A DNA stretch of 6,283 bases from M2408 sp046303515 (GCA_046303515.1 JBKCGI010000019.1:1-6283), one strand, 5' to 3'. Positions 1 through 6,283 are shown, counted from the stretch's first letter. Notes: generated from the letters alone by a model not told the origin. A program made the numbers and translations.

Positions 1-54
1 CGATAAAAATATATAAACTTGTAAAATTAATGTAATTAAAAACATTTTTTTTTG

Positions 55-66
55 TTACTTTACACC
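55..66 (+). promoter_or_regulatory. Possible Bacteroidota-type -7 box before the lipoprotein gene
   Basis: TTACTTTA followed by CACCC resembles the Bacteroidota -7 box TAnnTTTG, which is often followed by GCACC near the transcription start. It differs from the consensus at two positions (second and last). It directly follows a run of nine T (45-53) and lies about 20 nt before the ATG at 81, a usual distance for a short leader. No clear TTTG box is present about 17-23 nt further upstream, so this is a weak call that rests mainly on position. Confidence 0.3.
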
Positions 67-80
67 CAAAAAGTTATAAT

Positions 81-941
81 ATGTTTAATTCAAAGTTTTT
101 ATTTGCAATTTGTTTAACGACATTTTCACTTGTTTCTTGTGGAGGAAATGAGGAAAATAATGATGGTGAAAAAGGGAAAGTTACTGCTGAGACTGAAAAT
201 AATTTTAACTCAGACGAGTTTGATTTTGTTTTACCACAGCCAATTTCCTTAGCCAAAGCATTTCAAGCGGCGGGACTATCCTATACAAATGGCGCGACAA
301 ATTCAGCTCAAAACAGTAAAAATTACCAAACTAAAATTAAACAATTGTTAAATCTTGGAGTTTATTCAACGGATTTAGCTTACAGTGCAATCAACGAAAA
401 ACCAAATGAAGCTCGTGAATATTTGAAAGTTATTCAAGAATTAGGAAGTGAAGTAGGTTTAAAGGCAGTTTTTTCTGACAAAAAAATCATTGAGAAGTTT
501 GATAAAAACTTGGACAATATGGATGCCATTCAAGATTTAATTTTTGATATTCAGGAAAAAACAGAAGAATATATGGATGATAACGACATTCGTTATTTAT
601 CTGTGGTTCAGTTTTCTGGCGCATGGACAGAAGGAATGTATTTAGGAATTAAAGATATTGAGAAAAAACAAGATTCTAAAAACGAACTTGCAGTTACGAT
701 TGTTGACCAAATGAATATTTTAAAAAACATCATTAAAGGAATGAAATCATATCCAACTAAAGAGGAGGTTTTAAATGATGTTATCAAAAAAATGGAAGAT
801 ATATTGAATACTTACAATAATTTTGAATCTGTAAAAAGTGCGAATGCAAGTTCAACATTTGTTTCTCCAAAATTAACAAAAGAGGAATTCAATAACATGT
901 CTGGCAAAATCAAAGAATTAAGAAATTATATCGTTAAATAA
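81..941 (+). CDS. Lipoprotein of unknown function
   Basis: The protein has 286 residues and starts at an ATG. Its N-terminus is a lipoprotein signal: a short positive segment, a hydrophobic core and the lipobox LVSC, with Cys20 as the lipidated residue. The residues after Cys20 (GGNEENNDGE) are Gly/Asn-rich and acidic. In Bacteroidota an acidic stretch just after the cysteine can act as an export signal to the cell surface, so surface display is possible but inferred. From about residue 50 the mature part looks soluble and mainly helical, with many Lys, Glu, Asp and Asn and conserved-looking aromatic patches (QPISLAKAFQAAGLSY near 53; SVVQFSGAWTEGMYLGIK near 174). There is no second transmembrane segment, and no enzymatic motif or repeat was recognised. 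The secreted-protein gene begins 8 nt after its stop, so the two are probably co-transcribed and may act together in the envelope. The lipoprotein call is firm; the function is unknown. Confidence 0.85.
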   Translation: MFNSKFLFAICLTTFSLVSCGGNEENNDGEKGKVTAETENNFNSDEFDFVLPQPISLAKAFQAAGLSYTNGATNSAQNSKNYQTKIKQLLNLGVYSTDLAYSAINEKPNEAREYLKVIQELGSEVGLKAVFSDKKIIEKFDKNLDNMDAIQDLIFDIQEKTEEYMDDNDIRYLSVVQFSGAWTEGMYLGIKDIEKKQDSKNELAVTIVDQMNILKNIIKGMKSYPTKEEVLNDVIKKMEDILNTYNNFESVKSANASSTFVSPKLTKEEFNNMSGKIKELRNYIVK

Positions 942-949
942 TTATAAGT

Positions 950-1450
950 ATGAAAAATTGGTTCAAATCATTAGCTCTATTTACATTGACTATTTTCCTT
1001 TTCAGTAGTACTGTTGCGGACAATGGAAATTCTATGGAGGCACGTGTCAACACGTACAAGCATGAATGTAAACAAATGTTAAAGCCGGCTCGATATGAAG
1101 GTTCTAGAATTACCTATTATAGTTTGCAAAAAGAAGCAACTGTTAAAAGTGTAGAATCTTATTTAGTTCTAGATACAGAATACAAATTTGTGTTTAGTGG
1201 TAAAGAATGTACGACAAAAGTTGGTGTGAAAATTTACGATTCAGCTGATGCTAAAAAACGCGTAATGTTGAAAGAAATTAAAAATATTCAAGGAAAAAAT
1301 ATTAGTGTTTCAAGTAACGAATTACTTCCTGTTTTTAGAAAAAAAGTTTCAGCAACTGAACGCATGAAAACTGTAGTTGTAGAGTATACAATTGCTGGAG
1401 GGAAAACAAAACAAGAGGCAATCGTAATGGTTGTTGGTTATAAAGATTAA
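950..1450 (+). CDS. Secreted (periplasmic) protein of unknown function
   Basis: The 166-residue product starts at an ATG only 8 nt after the stop of the upstream lipoprotein gene. Residues 1-23 form a Sec signal peptide: Lys2 and Lys6, a hydrophobic core (LALFTLTIFLF) and a likely signal peptidase I site after Thr-Val-Ala at 21-23. No cysteine sits at the cleavage site, so it should be soluble in the periplasm or secreted rather than lipidated. The mature part, about 143 residues, has exactly two cysteines (Cys40 and Cys87) that could form a disulphide. It alternates polar and hydrophobic residues as in a small beta-rich domain (for example EYKFVFSG near 77 and TVVVEYTIAG at 141-150). No known catalytic motif was recognised. 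Because of the tight spacing, a shared role with the lipoprotein upstream is the best contextual guess. Confidence 0.82.
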   Translation: MKNWFKSLALFTLTIFLFSSTVADNGNSMEARVNTYKHECKQMLKPARYEGSRITYYSLQKEATVKSVESYLVLDTEYKFVFSGKECTTKVGVKIYDSADAKKRVMLKEIKNIQGKNISVSSNELLPVFRKKVSATERMKTVVVEYTIAGGKTKQEAIVMVVGYKD

Positions 1451-1497
1451 ATTCTTATTTTTTAAAAAGTCTTTTTTGACTACAAAATGCTTGGTTT

Positions 1498-2787
1498 ATG
1501 CTTTTGGTTTTTGTAGATAAAATTTCAGAAAGACTTATTTACACCTTTGATTTTATTTTCAAAGATCGGTCAATTTCGTACCGTTTCACGAATGATTGGT
1601 TGTATTTCGACCAAAGTGATTCTGCCAAATTTGTTTATTCTGAAAGGCATTCAGAGAGATATTTAAATATTTTGCCATCAACAGTTTTGTTTGATGAAGC
1701 AATTTTTAAATATGCACTTTCCAAAGATAAATTTTTTAATGAGGAATGTTTAGTTTTTGATAAAATTATAGATCCTTTTGCATCTATTTTTTATATTCTA
1801 AGTAATTACGAAGAATACATCGTTAAGCAAAGAGATGAGCATGAACGGTTTGAATCCAAAAACAGTTTATTAGTTAAATACAATTGGCTAGAAAAGGTAA
1901 TATGTGATCGCATTTCTGAAGACATCATCACTTTTTTGGAAAATCAGTTAAGTGTTAATTTTAGCGCGCAAAAAATTCCCACAAAACTTATTCCCACTTT
2001 TGATATCGATAATACTTTCGCTTTCAAATGGAAAGATGGTTTAAAAAAACACCTTAGTTTTTGGCGTGATAAGCTGAAAAAAGATAAACTCAGATTAGAA
2101 GCTAGGAAAAAATTCGTTTCTGGTGAAGCAGACGATCCATATGATGGTTACGAAACAATCAAAGATTGTTGTAATGCAGGTTTTGATGTAAAAATATTTT
2201 GGTTGCTAGGTGAAAATGGGAAGTATGATAAAAATATTTCAGCAAATGATTTGAGACATCAAGAATTAATCAGGGAAATGTCGCATTTTGCGGAGATTGG
2301 CTTACATCCGAGTTACAACTCAAATTCAAGTATTTTCTATTTAAAAAAAGAAAAGGAAATTATTAATAAGATTTTAAAGAAAAAGATTTGTATTAGCAGA
2401 CAGCATTTTTTAAAACTATCAATTCCTTACACCTATAAAACACTTATTTCTGAAGGGTTTACGGACGATTATTCGATGGGTTTTGCTGATGCACTTGGTT
2501 TTCGTTCAGGAACAGCAAGAAGTTTTCCGTTTTTTGATTTAAATCGTAATGAAACGACTACTTTTCAAATTCACCCCTTTGCTTATATGGACGGAACTTT
2601 AAATACGTATTTAAAATTATCACCAGAATTTGCCAAACAGAAAATTAGAACTTTGTTTGAGGAAGTAAAACAATTTGGAGGAGATTTTATTTTTATTTGG
2701 CACAATGAAACAATTACTAACTTTGGAGTTTGGAGAAATTGGAAATCCGTATTTGATTATACCTTAGCTTTAAAAAATGAAATTTAA
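1498..2787 (+). CDS. Polysaccharide deacetylase family protein (NodB-like, Bacteroidota type)
   Basis: The 429-residue protein has an N-terminal region of about 160 residues, with no signal peptide, and then a divergent NodB-type deacetylase domain. Visible landmarks are TFDID at 167-171 (corresponding to TFDD, with Asp169 and Asp171 as candidate base and metal ligand), the EIGLHPSYNS segment with His270, RQHFLK at 301-306, DYSMGFADALGFRSG at 324-338 leading to FPFFDL, HPFAYMDGTL at 359-368, and WHNE at 401-404. These match the long deacetylase-like family common in Bacteroidota, which probably removes N-acetyl groups from a cell-surface glycan; the substrate is unknown. The absence of a signal peptide suggests that it acts in the cytoplasm. 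The 3' end overlaps the GSCFA gene by 11 nt, indicating translational coupling. An ATG at 1487 is out of frame and stops after nine codons, so 1498 is the supported start. Family assignment is confident; the exact reaction is inferred. Confidence 0.87.
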   Translation: MLLVFVDKISERLIYTFDFIFKDRSISYRFTNDWLYFDQSDSAKFVYSERHSERYLNILPSTVLFDEAIFKYALSKDKFFNEECLVFDKIIDPFASIFYILSNYEEYIVKQRDEHERFESKNSLLVKYNWLEKVICDRISEDIITFLENQLSVNFSAQKIPTKLIPTFDIDNTFAFKWKDGLKKHLSFWRDKLKKDKLRLEARKKFVSGEADDPYDGYETIKDCCNAGFDVKIFWLLGENGKYDKNISANDLRHQELIREMSHFAEIGLHPSYNSNSSIFYLKKEKEIINKILKKKICISRQHFLKLSIPYTYKTLISEGFTDDYSMGFADALGFRSGTARSFPFFDLNRNETTTFQIHPFAYMDGTLNTYLKLSPEFAKQKIRTLFEEVKQFGGDFIFIWHNETITNFGVWRNWKSVFDYTLALKNEI

Positions 2788-3715
2788 GTTAGATACAGAA
2801 ATTCCAGGATTTGATTGTAAAATCGAATATGGGAAACCTTTAATTTTTTTAGGAAGTTGTTTCTCCGATGAAATTTCTAAAAAGTTCAAATATGCTGGTT
2901 TTGATACTTTGTCAAATACCTTCGGAACAATTTTTCATCCAATTGCTTTGGCCCAAAACATTCAAAAAAGTTTAAATGATAGTATAGATTTTCCTGTTTT
3001 TGAGATCAATGATTCATTTTTTTCTTGGGATTGCTCAACAACTGTAAGTGCAAATTCTAAAGAGGAATTGGAAATTCTTCTTATTGAAAAGCAGAAAACC
3101 TTAAAAGATTATATACTTAATGCTTCTCATATTTTCATTACCCTTGGTTCTTCATTTGGATATCGTTTAGTTTCGAATAATAATTTGGTTGCAAATTGCC
3201 ACAAGCAAAAGCAAAATTTTTTCCAAAAAGAATTGACGACAGTTGAGGAAATGGAAAAGCTTTGGGTAGAAACTTTAGACTTAATTTATGAAGTAAACCC
3301 AAAAATAAATATTGTTTTCACTGTCAGCCCTGTTCGCCATTCAAAAGATGGATTAGTTGAGAATAATCGAAGTAAAGCACGTTTATTTGAACTGATTTCA
3401 CTTTTAGAACTAAAATTTCCTGTTTCTTATTTTCCTTCTTATGAAATCGTATTAGATGAATTGCGAGATTATCGTTTTTTTAAGGAAGACATGATTCATC
3501 CAAATCAACTAGCAATTGATTTTATTTGGGAAAAAATTGAAGGGAGTTTTTTTGATTCGGAAACTCAAAAAGTAATTGCTAAGGTATTTGAATTGAGAAA
3601 ATTAAGCGAACACATTGTGCAAACAAATAATCTTTCTGAAAGGCAAAAATTTGAAGAAAATCGCCAATCAAAAATTCAAGATTTTATTGAAAAAAATAGT
3701 GTTATTCATTGGTGA
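2777..3715 (+). CDS. GSCFA family protein (SGNH-hydrolase-like)
   Basis: The product has 312 residues and carries the defining motif of the GSCFA family near its N-terminus: FLGSCFSDEI, with GSCFS at 26-30. Further family-like blocks are NTFGTIFHPIAL at 48-59, TLGSSFGYR at 122-130, ANCHKQ at 139-144, TVSPVRH at 182-188 and EDMIHPN at 237-243. The pattern fits an SGNH/GDSL-type hydrolase, with Ser27 as candidate nucleophile and Asp238-x-x-His241 completing the acid-base pair; those catalytic roles are inferred by analogy. The C-terminal part from about 255 is rich in Glu, Lys and Gln and probably helical. There is no signal peptide. Its start lies inside the end of the deacetylase gene (overlap 2777-2787), so the two products are likely made together. 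A plausible joint role is removal of acyl groups (O-linked by this protein, N-linked by its partner) from a glycan precursor; the substrate is not known. Confidence 0.88.
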   Translation: MKFKLDTEIPGFDCKIEYGKPLIFLGSCFSDEISKKFKYAGFDTLSNTFGTIFHPIALAQNIQKSLNDSIDFPVFEINDSFFSWDCSTTVSANSKEELEILLIEKQKTLKDYILNASHIFITLGSSFGYRLVSNNNLVANCHKQKQNFFQKELTTVEEMEKLWVETLDLIYEVNPKINIVFTVSPVRHSKDGLVENNRSKARLFELISLLELKFPVSYFPSYEIVLDELRDYRFFKEDMIHPNQLAIDFIWEKIEGSFFDSETQKVIAKVFELRKLSEHIVQTNNLSERQKFEENRQSKIQDFIEKNSVIHW

Positions 3716-3759
3716 AAAAACTTGCATGATTTTTGGTTTCTTCCCGTAAACTGAATTTT

Positions 3760-3981
3760 ATGTTAAAGAAATTATTTTTTTTCAGCTCACTTTTAATATT
3801 TGGTACTGCTTGCCAAAAGCAATATTCGGGCTATTGTATTAGCGGCTCATCTCCAAGTGATTATCAGGTTTTGGAGTTTGTTGAGAGTGCCACAACTCAA
3901 AATCGGGCAGAGCGAAAAGTTGAAAAAGTTTTGAATGAAAAATTTCCAACGAACGGAAGTTGGAGCTGTGATGTTAAATGA
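3760..3981 (+). CDS. Small lipoprotein of unknown function
   Basis: Starting at the ATG at 3760, this gene encodes 73 residues. The frame stays open upstream to a TTG at 3733, but the ATG places Lys3-Lys4 directly before the hydrophobic core LFFFSSLLIF, as a signal peptide requires, so it is preferred. The signal ends in FGTAC; Cys18 is the likely lipidated residue, although Gly rather than Leu at -3 makes the lipobox non-canonical. Two more cysteines, Cys26 and Cys70, lie near the two ends of the 55-residue mature chain and could form a disulphide. The middle is polar and probably helical (VESATTQNRAERKVEKVLNE at 41-60). It follows the GSCFA gene by 44 nt with no obvious terminator between them, so read-through is possible. 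No family was recognised. Confidence 0.68.
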   Translation: MLKKLFFFSSLLIFGTACQKQYSGYCISGSSPSDYQVLEFVESATTQNRAERKVEKVLNEKFPTNGSWSCDVK

Positions 3982-4013
3982 ATATGAAGGAATATTTAAC
4001 TTTAAAACAGTTC

Positions 4014-4042
4014 TTTACATTTCGAAATTATTGCTACCTTTG
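4014..4042 (+). promoter_or_regulatory. Bacteroidota-type promoter of the universal stress gene
   Basis: TACCTTTG at 4035-4042 is a perfect match to the -7 consensus TAnnTTTG used by the primary sigma factor of Bacteroidota. Seventeen nucleotides upstream, TTTA at 4014-4017 matches three of four positions of the -33 box TTTG. Transcription would start near 4048-4051, giving a leader of about 20 nt before the ATG at 4070. It lies in the 88-nt gap after the small lipoprotein gene and gives the stress gene its own transcript. No operator-like inverted repeat was seen here. Confidence 0.68.
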
Positions 4043-4069
4043 TACTTTCAAACCAAAAAATCTATTTAG

Positions 4070-4888
4070 ATGAAGAACAAAGTTTTCATTGTACCTCACG
4101 ACTTTACATCCGTTGCAGATAATGCCTTAAATCATGCTCTAGCAACTGCGAAAATTGTTTCTGGAAGAATTTTTTTATTGCATGTTGTAGCAAAAGACAA
4201 AGAAATTAAGGATGCTGAACAAAAATTAGCTGATTTGATAGCCGCTTTAGATACAACAATTGATATTGATGCTTTTGTAAGAGTGGGAAATATTTTTGAG
4301 GATATAGGTGAATTTGCTTCTGAACATCATGCTGATTTGATTTTTATGGGTACTCATGGTCGTCATGGATGGCAGCATATTACTGGAAGTCACGCCTTGA
4401 AAGTTATTACGCAATCGACTGTTCCATTTATTGTAGTGCAAGAAAAAGGGATTAAAGAAACTGGTTACGATGATATCGTAGTTCCATTGGATTTGAATAA
4501 AGAGACGAAACAAAAATTGGCTTATGTTGCTAATATAGCAATTTATTTTAAGTCAAAAGTTCACGTAATTACGCCTGATGAAACGGATGAATATTTGAGA
4601 CATCAAGTGAAAGCAAATATTCAATTTGCGGTAAGATTCTTTAAAGAAAGAAACATTGAAATCACGACTAAAGTTGCTCCAAAAAGTGGGTTTGACAAAG
4701 AAGTTGTGAAACATGCCGTTGCTCTAGATGCAGATTTAATTGCAATTATGAATTTGAATCGCAACAATTTATTTGGGGTGATTACAGCAAATTACGAGCA
4801 ATATATTATAACAAATGATGCGCAGATTCCAACTTTGATTGTTAATCCAATCGAAAGTCCATACGGATCTAGTGTTTTGTTTGGATAA
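4070..4888 (+). CDS. Universal stress protein with two tandem UspA domains
   Basis: This 272-residue cytoplasmic protein has two UspA-like domains, roughly residues 1-125 and 133-260. The first begins VFIVPHDFTSVADNAL, with Asp11 at the position that contacts the adenine nucleotide in ATP-binding members. It carries the glycine-rich loop GTHGRHGWQHITGS at 94-107, that is G-x2-G-x8-GS, one residue shorter than the classical G-x2-G-x9-GS. The second domain keeps the first strand (DIVVPLDLNKET) and the final strand (PTLIVNP), but the loop is replaced by MNLNRNNLFG and has lost the glycines, so it probably does not bind nucleotide. Such tandem proteins are common in Bacteroidota and are linked to stress and slow growth; the exact role here is unknown. 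The gene has its own upstream promoter and a strong downstream terminator, so it appears monocistronic. Confidence 0.93.
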   Translation: MKNKVFIVPHDFTSVADNALNHALATAKIVSGRIFLLHVVAKDKEIKDAEQKLADLIAALDTTIDIDAFVRVGNIFEDIGEFASEHHADLIFMGTHGRHGWQHITGSHALKVITQSTVPFIVVQEKGIKETGYDDIVVPLDLNKETKQKLAYVANIAIYFKSKVHVITPDETDEYLRHQVKANIQFAVRFFKERNIEITTKVAPKSGFDKEVVKHAVALDADLIAIMNLNRNNLFGVITANYEQYIITNDAQIPTLIVNPIESPYGSSVLFG

Positions 4889-4908
4889 AATACATATTCA
4901 ACATTTTG

Positions 4909-4942
4909 AACCGTCATTAAGAATATTAGTGACGGTTTTTTT
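4909..4942 (+). terminator. Intrinsic terminator of the universal stress gene
   Basis: AACCGTCA at 4909-4916 pairs perfectly with TGACGGTT at 4930-4937. The stem extends inward by one G-U and three A-U pairs (4917-4920 with 4926-4929), leaving a five-base loop. The transcript then runs into seven T at 4936-4942, an A, and five more T. The hairpin starts 20 nt after the stop codon of the stress gene. On the opposite strand the stem is followed by CAAAATG rather than a T run, so it should terminate rightward transcription only. Confidence 0.9.
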
Positions 4943-4973
4943 ATTTTTAAGTTTTTGGTAAATGTTTATTGAA

Positions 4974-5687
4974 TCATTTATATTTGCCAGATAACTGGAA
5001 TATCTTTATTCGGATTAAGTCCCAAATCATTTCAAAACTATGTTTTAGTAAATGAATACTTGAATTCTCCTGATTTCTTAATTTTACAGGAAGTCTTTTA
5101 ATCGAATAGTTTTTTCGCACAGCCATTGATAAAATTTCTACATCAAAAGCAAAACCATTTATTCTAGATTTTTGAAACAAGGAAACTGCCACATCTTTTT
5201 TAAACCCTTTCATTCCACATTGTGTATCAAATCGACCCCCTAAGATAAATTTATCAACACACCAGGCAAAAATTTCGCTTGCTCTTTTTCTTTTTTTTGA
5301 AATTTCCATAAAATAAATGGATGCATCTAATAATCTATCGCCCACAACTAAATCAATATTTGAATTTCGAAGATTTTCTAAAAACAATTCAAAGCAAGAG
5401 TATTCAAAAGGAATATCGACATCCGTGAATATTATATATTTACCTTTCGAATTTAATACACCTTTTTTGACAGCCGCGCCTTTCCCTAAATTTTGCTCGT
5501 TTCTGAGAAAAATTAATTGATTTTGTAAACAAAAATTTTCTATTACTTTAAAGTCACTTGAACCGTCGTCAACTACAATTATCTCATGACTTAGTTTCAT
5601 TTCTGCAAGAAACAAGATAAATTCAGGCAAGTTCTTTAATAGACTTTGAGAACCATTGTATGAAGGTATTATAATACTAAATTCCAT
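4974..5687 (-). CDS. Family 2 glycosyltransferase, dolichyl-phosphate glucosyltransferase-like
   Basis: Using the ATG at 5687-5685, the protein has 237 residues; the frame continues four codons further to a TTG at 5699, which is less likely because MEFSIIIPSYN is the usual beginning of such enzymes. The GT-A fold landmarks are in order: IIIPSYNG at 5-12, VVDDGSSD at 38-45, NLGKGAAVKKG at 66-76, the DxD-type metal site TDVD at 88-91, GDR at 116-118, DTQCGMKGFK at 154-163 and NGFAFDVEIL at 177-186. This combination is typical of enzymes related to eukaryotic ALG5 and bacterial undecaprenyl-phosphate glycosyltransferases, which move a sugar from a nucleotide donor to a polyprenyl phosphate or similar acceptor. 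No strong transmembrane helix is visible, so it may sit on the inner face of the membrane. The donor and acceptor cannot be told. It lies 35 nt downstream of the partial gene to its right and is probably co-transcribed with it. Confidence 0.92.
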   Translation of the reverse strand: MEFSIIIPSYNGSQSLLKNLPEFILFLAEMKLSHEIIVVDDGSSDFKVIENFCLQNQLIFLRNEQNLGKGAAVKKGVLNSKGKYIIFTDVDIPFEYSCFELFLENLRNSNIDLVVGDRLLDASIYFMEISKKRKRASEIFAWCVDKFILGGRFDTQCGMKGFKKDVAVSLFQKSRINGFAFDVEILSMAVRKNYSIKRLPVKLRNQENSSIHLLKHSFEMIWDLIRIKIFQLSGKYK

Positions 5688-5722
5688 ATTGATTTTCAAA
5701 TATTATCTAAAGGAAATTAAAC

Positions 5723-6283
5723 CTATTTAGATTCATAAACTCTGTTGTTGAAAAATAATGTTGATTCATTTATTTTTTTGTAAATATCGACATTTCTTGG
5801 TTTAATTAAAACGTTTCTAACTTTTAGTAAAGATTTAGGGTCTGTAATGTGTTTATTCCACATATATATTTTAAGCGAATCTAAATCATTTGGTAAATTC
5901 ATATCAAACTGAATAAGAGCAGATTTTCCATCGATGATTTGGATTTTTTCATAAAAGCTAAAAAAATCATACTGAATTACCTTTTGAGCTTTATTAAAAT
6001 ACGTAATTTCTACGAAAGTCCTTGGAATAAGTTCTTCTGTGAAGTTGTCTACCCAAAATAAGAGTTCATATTTTTTTTCTTTATTCGATTGAATCGAAAA
6101 TTCACCAATTTTTTTATAGTTAAAAATTTCATTAAAGGTAAAACGAGTATCTAATTTATTTATTTTATTTCGTGGATTTAATTTACTGTAAATTACTTCA
6201 TAACTGGTATCACTAATGTTAAAATTATTATTTAAATACCATTTTTTGCTTCGAGTTTCTTTTTCGATTTTGCTAAATAAAGA
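5723..6283 (-). CDS. C-terminal part of an unrecognised protein, truncated by the window edge
   Basis: Reading leftward from the right edge, 186 sense codons run without interruption to a TAG at 5725-5723, far longer than expected by chance in DNA this rich in A and T. The start codon lies outside the window. The visible part has no transmembrane segment and no cysteine. It alternates hydrophobic and polar residues as in a beta-rich domain: GEFSIQSNKEKKYELLFWVD near 60-79, LIPRTFVEITYF at 85-96, then SALIQFDMNLP at 121-131 and DSLKIYMWNK at 135-144, ending NNRVYESK. I do not recognise the family. Because it precedes a glycosyltransferase by 35 nt on the same strand, one possibility is the extracytoplasmic C-terminal domain of a membrane protein in the same glycan pathway, but this is a guess from context. 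Confidence 0.72.
   Translation of the reverse strand, partial: SLFSKIEKETRSKKWYLNNNFNISDTSYEVIYSKLNPRNKINKLDTRFTFNEIFNYKKIGEFSIQSNKEKKYELLFWVDNFTEELIPRTFVEITYFNKAQKVIQYDFFSFYEKIQIIDGKSALIQFDMNLPNDLDSLKIYMWNKHITDPKSLLKVRNVLIKPRNVDIYKKINESTLFFNNRVYESK

Noticed and set aside
74..256. 60-codon minus-strand open frame opposite the start of the lipoprotein gene
   Set aside because: It is antisense to a convincing signal peptide and coding sequence, its own translation is low-complexity Ser/Phe/Pro, and there is no supporting promoter.
1042..1055. Perfect inverted repeat ACGTGT-CA-ACACGT
   Set aside because: It lies well inside the coding region of the secreted protein, specifying ordinary residues (Ala-Arg-Val-Asn-Thr-Tyr). 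It is short enough to arise by chance and has no companion copy in the window.
1464..1480. Possible hairpin and T run after the secreted-protein gene (AAAAAGTC/TTTTTTGAC)
   Set aside because: The best pairing is AGTC/GACT with four base pairs around a loop of T, or A-T pairs with a tiny loop. It is too weak to be called a terminator.
4247..4513. 88-codon minus-strand open frame within the universal stress gene
   Set aside because: It is antisense to a well-conserved universal stress protein domain, and its product has no recognisable features.
4909..4942. Bidirectional terminator for the two convergent genes
   Set aside because: On the minus strand the stem is preceded, not followed, by the homopolymer side, and the downstream bases CAAAATG give no U tract, so only the rightward direction is supported.
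5317..5520. 67-codon plus-strand open frame within the glycosyltransferase gene
   Set aside because: It is antisense to the conserved catalytic core of the glycosyltransferase, so it is a shadow frame.
1..6283. A defence system, phage, transposon, CRISPR array or riboswitch
   Set aside because: No transposase, integrase, nuclease, helicase, toxin-antitoxin pair, spaced direct repeats or long structured leader was seen; gaps between genes are 88 nt or less.

Overview
The window looks like an ordinary chromosomal segment from a member of the Bacteroidota, most likely order Flavobacteriales. The evidence is the strong AT bias and Lys/Asn/Ile/Phe-rich proteins, A/T-rich leaders without clear Shine-Dalgarno sequences, a Bacteroidota-type -7 box (TACCTTTG) in front of the universal stress gene, lipoprotein signals followed by Gly/Asn/acidic residues, and a polysaccharide-deacetylase/GSCFA gene pair of a kind typical of this phylum. 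Genus cannot be fixed from the sequence. Nothing points to a mobile element, phage, CRISPR array, tRNA or rRNA.

Layout. From the left come two cell-envelope genes of unknown function, an approximately 286-residue lipoprotein (81-941) and a 166-residue secreted protein (950-1450). They are 8 nt apart and probably form one transcript. Next, on the same strand, a NodB-like polysaccharide deacetylase (1498-2787) overlaps by 11 nt a GSCFA-family SGNH-type hydrolase (2777-3715). A tiny lipoprotein (3760-3981) follows. After an 88-nt gap holding a recognisable promoter, a tandem-domain universal stress protein (4070-4888) ends at a strong intrinsic terminator (4909-4942).

The right third is on the minus strand and converges on that terminator. 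A family 2 glycosyltransferase of the dolichyl-phosphate-glucosyltransferase-like type (5687 down to 4974) lies 35 nt downstream of an open reading frame that enters from beyond the right edge (6283 down to 5723). Only the last 186 codons of that upstream gene are present and its product is not recognised.

Functionally, most genes point to the envelope: three exported proteins, one deacetylase/hydrolase pair likely to act on a glycan, and one sugar-transfer enzyme. The universal stress protein is an independent unit. I did not find a convincing undescribed multi-gene system. The most informative items are the overlapping deacetylase-GSCFA pair, the lipoprotein/secreted-protein pair of unknown function, the 73-residue lipoprotein and the partial gene at the right edge. 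Two genes (the small lipoprotein and the glycosyltransferase) have open frames extending upstream to TTG codons; in both the internal ATG is the better start and is used here.
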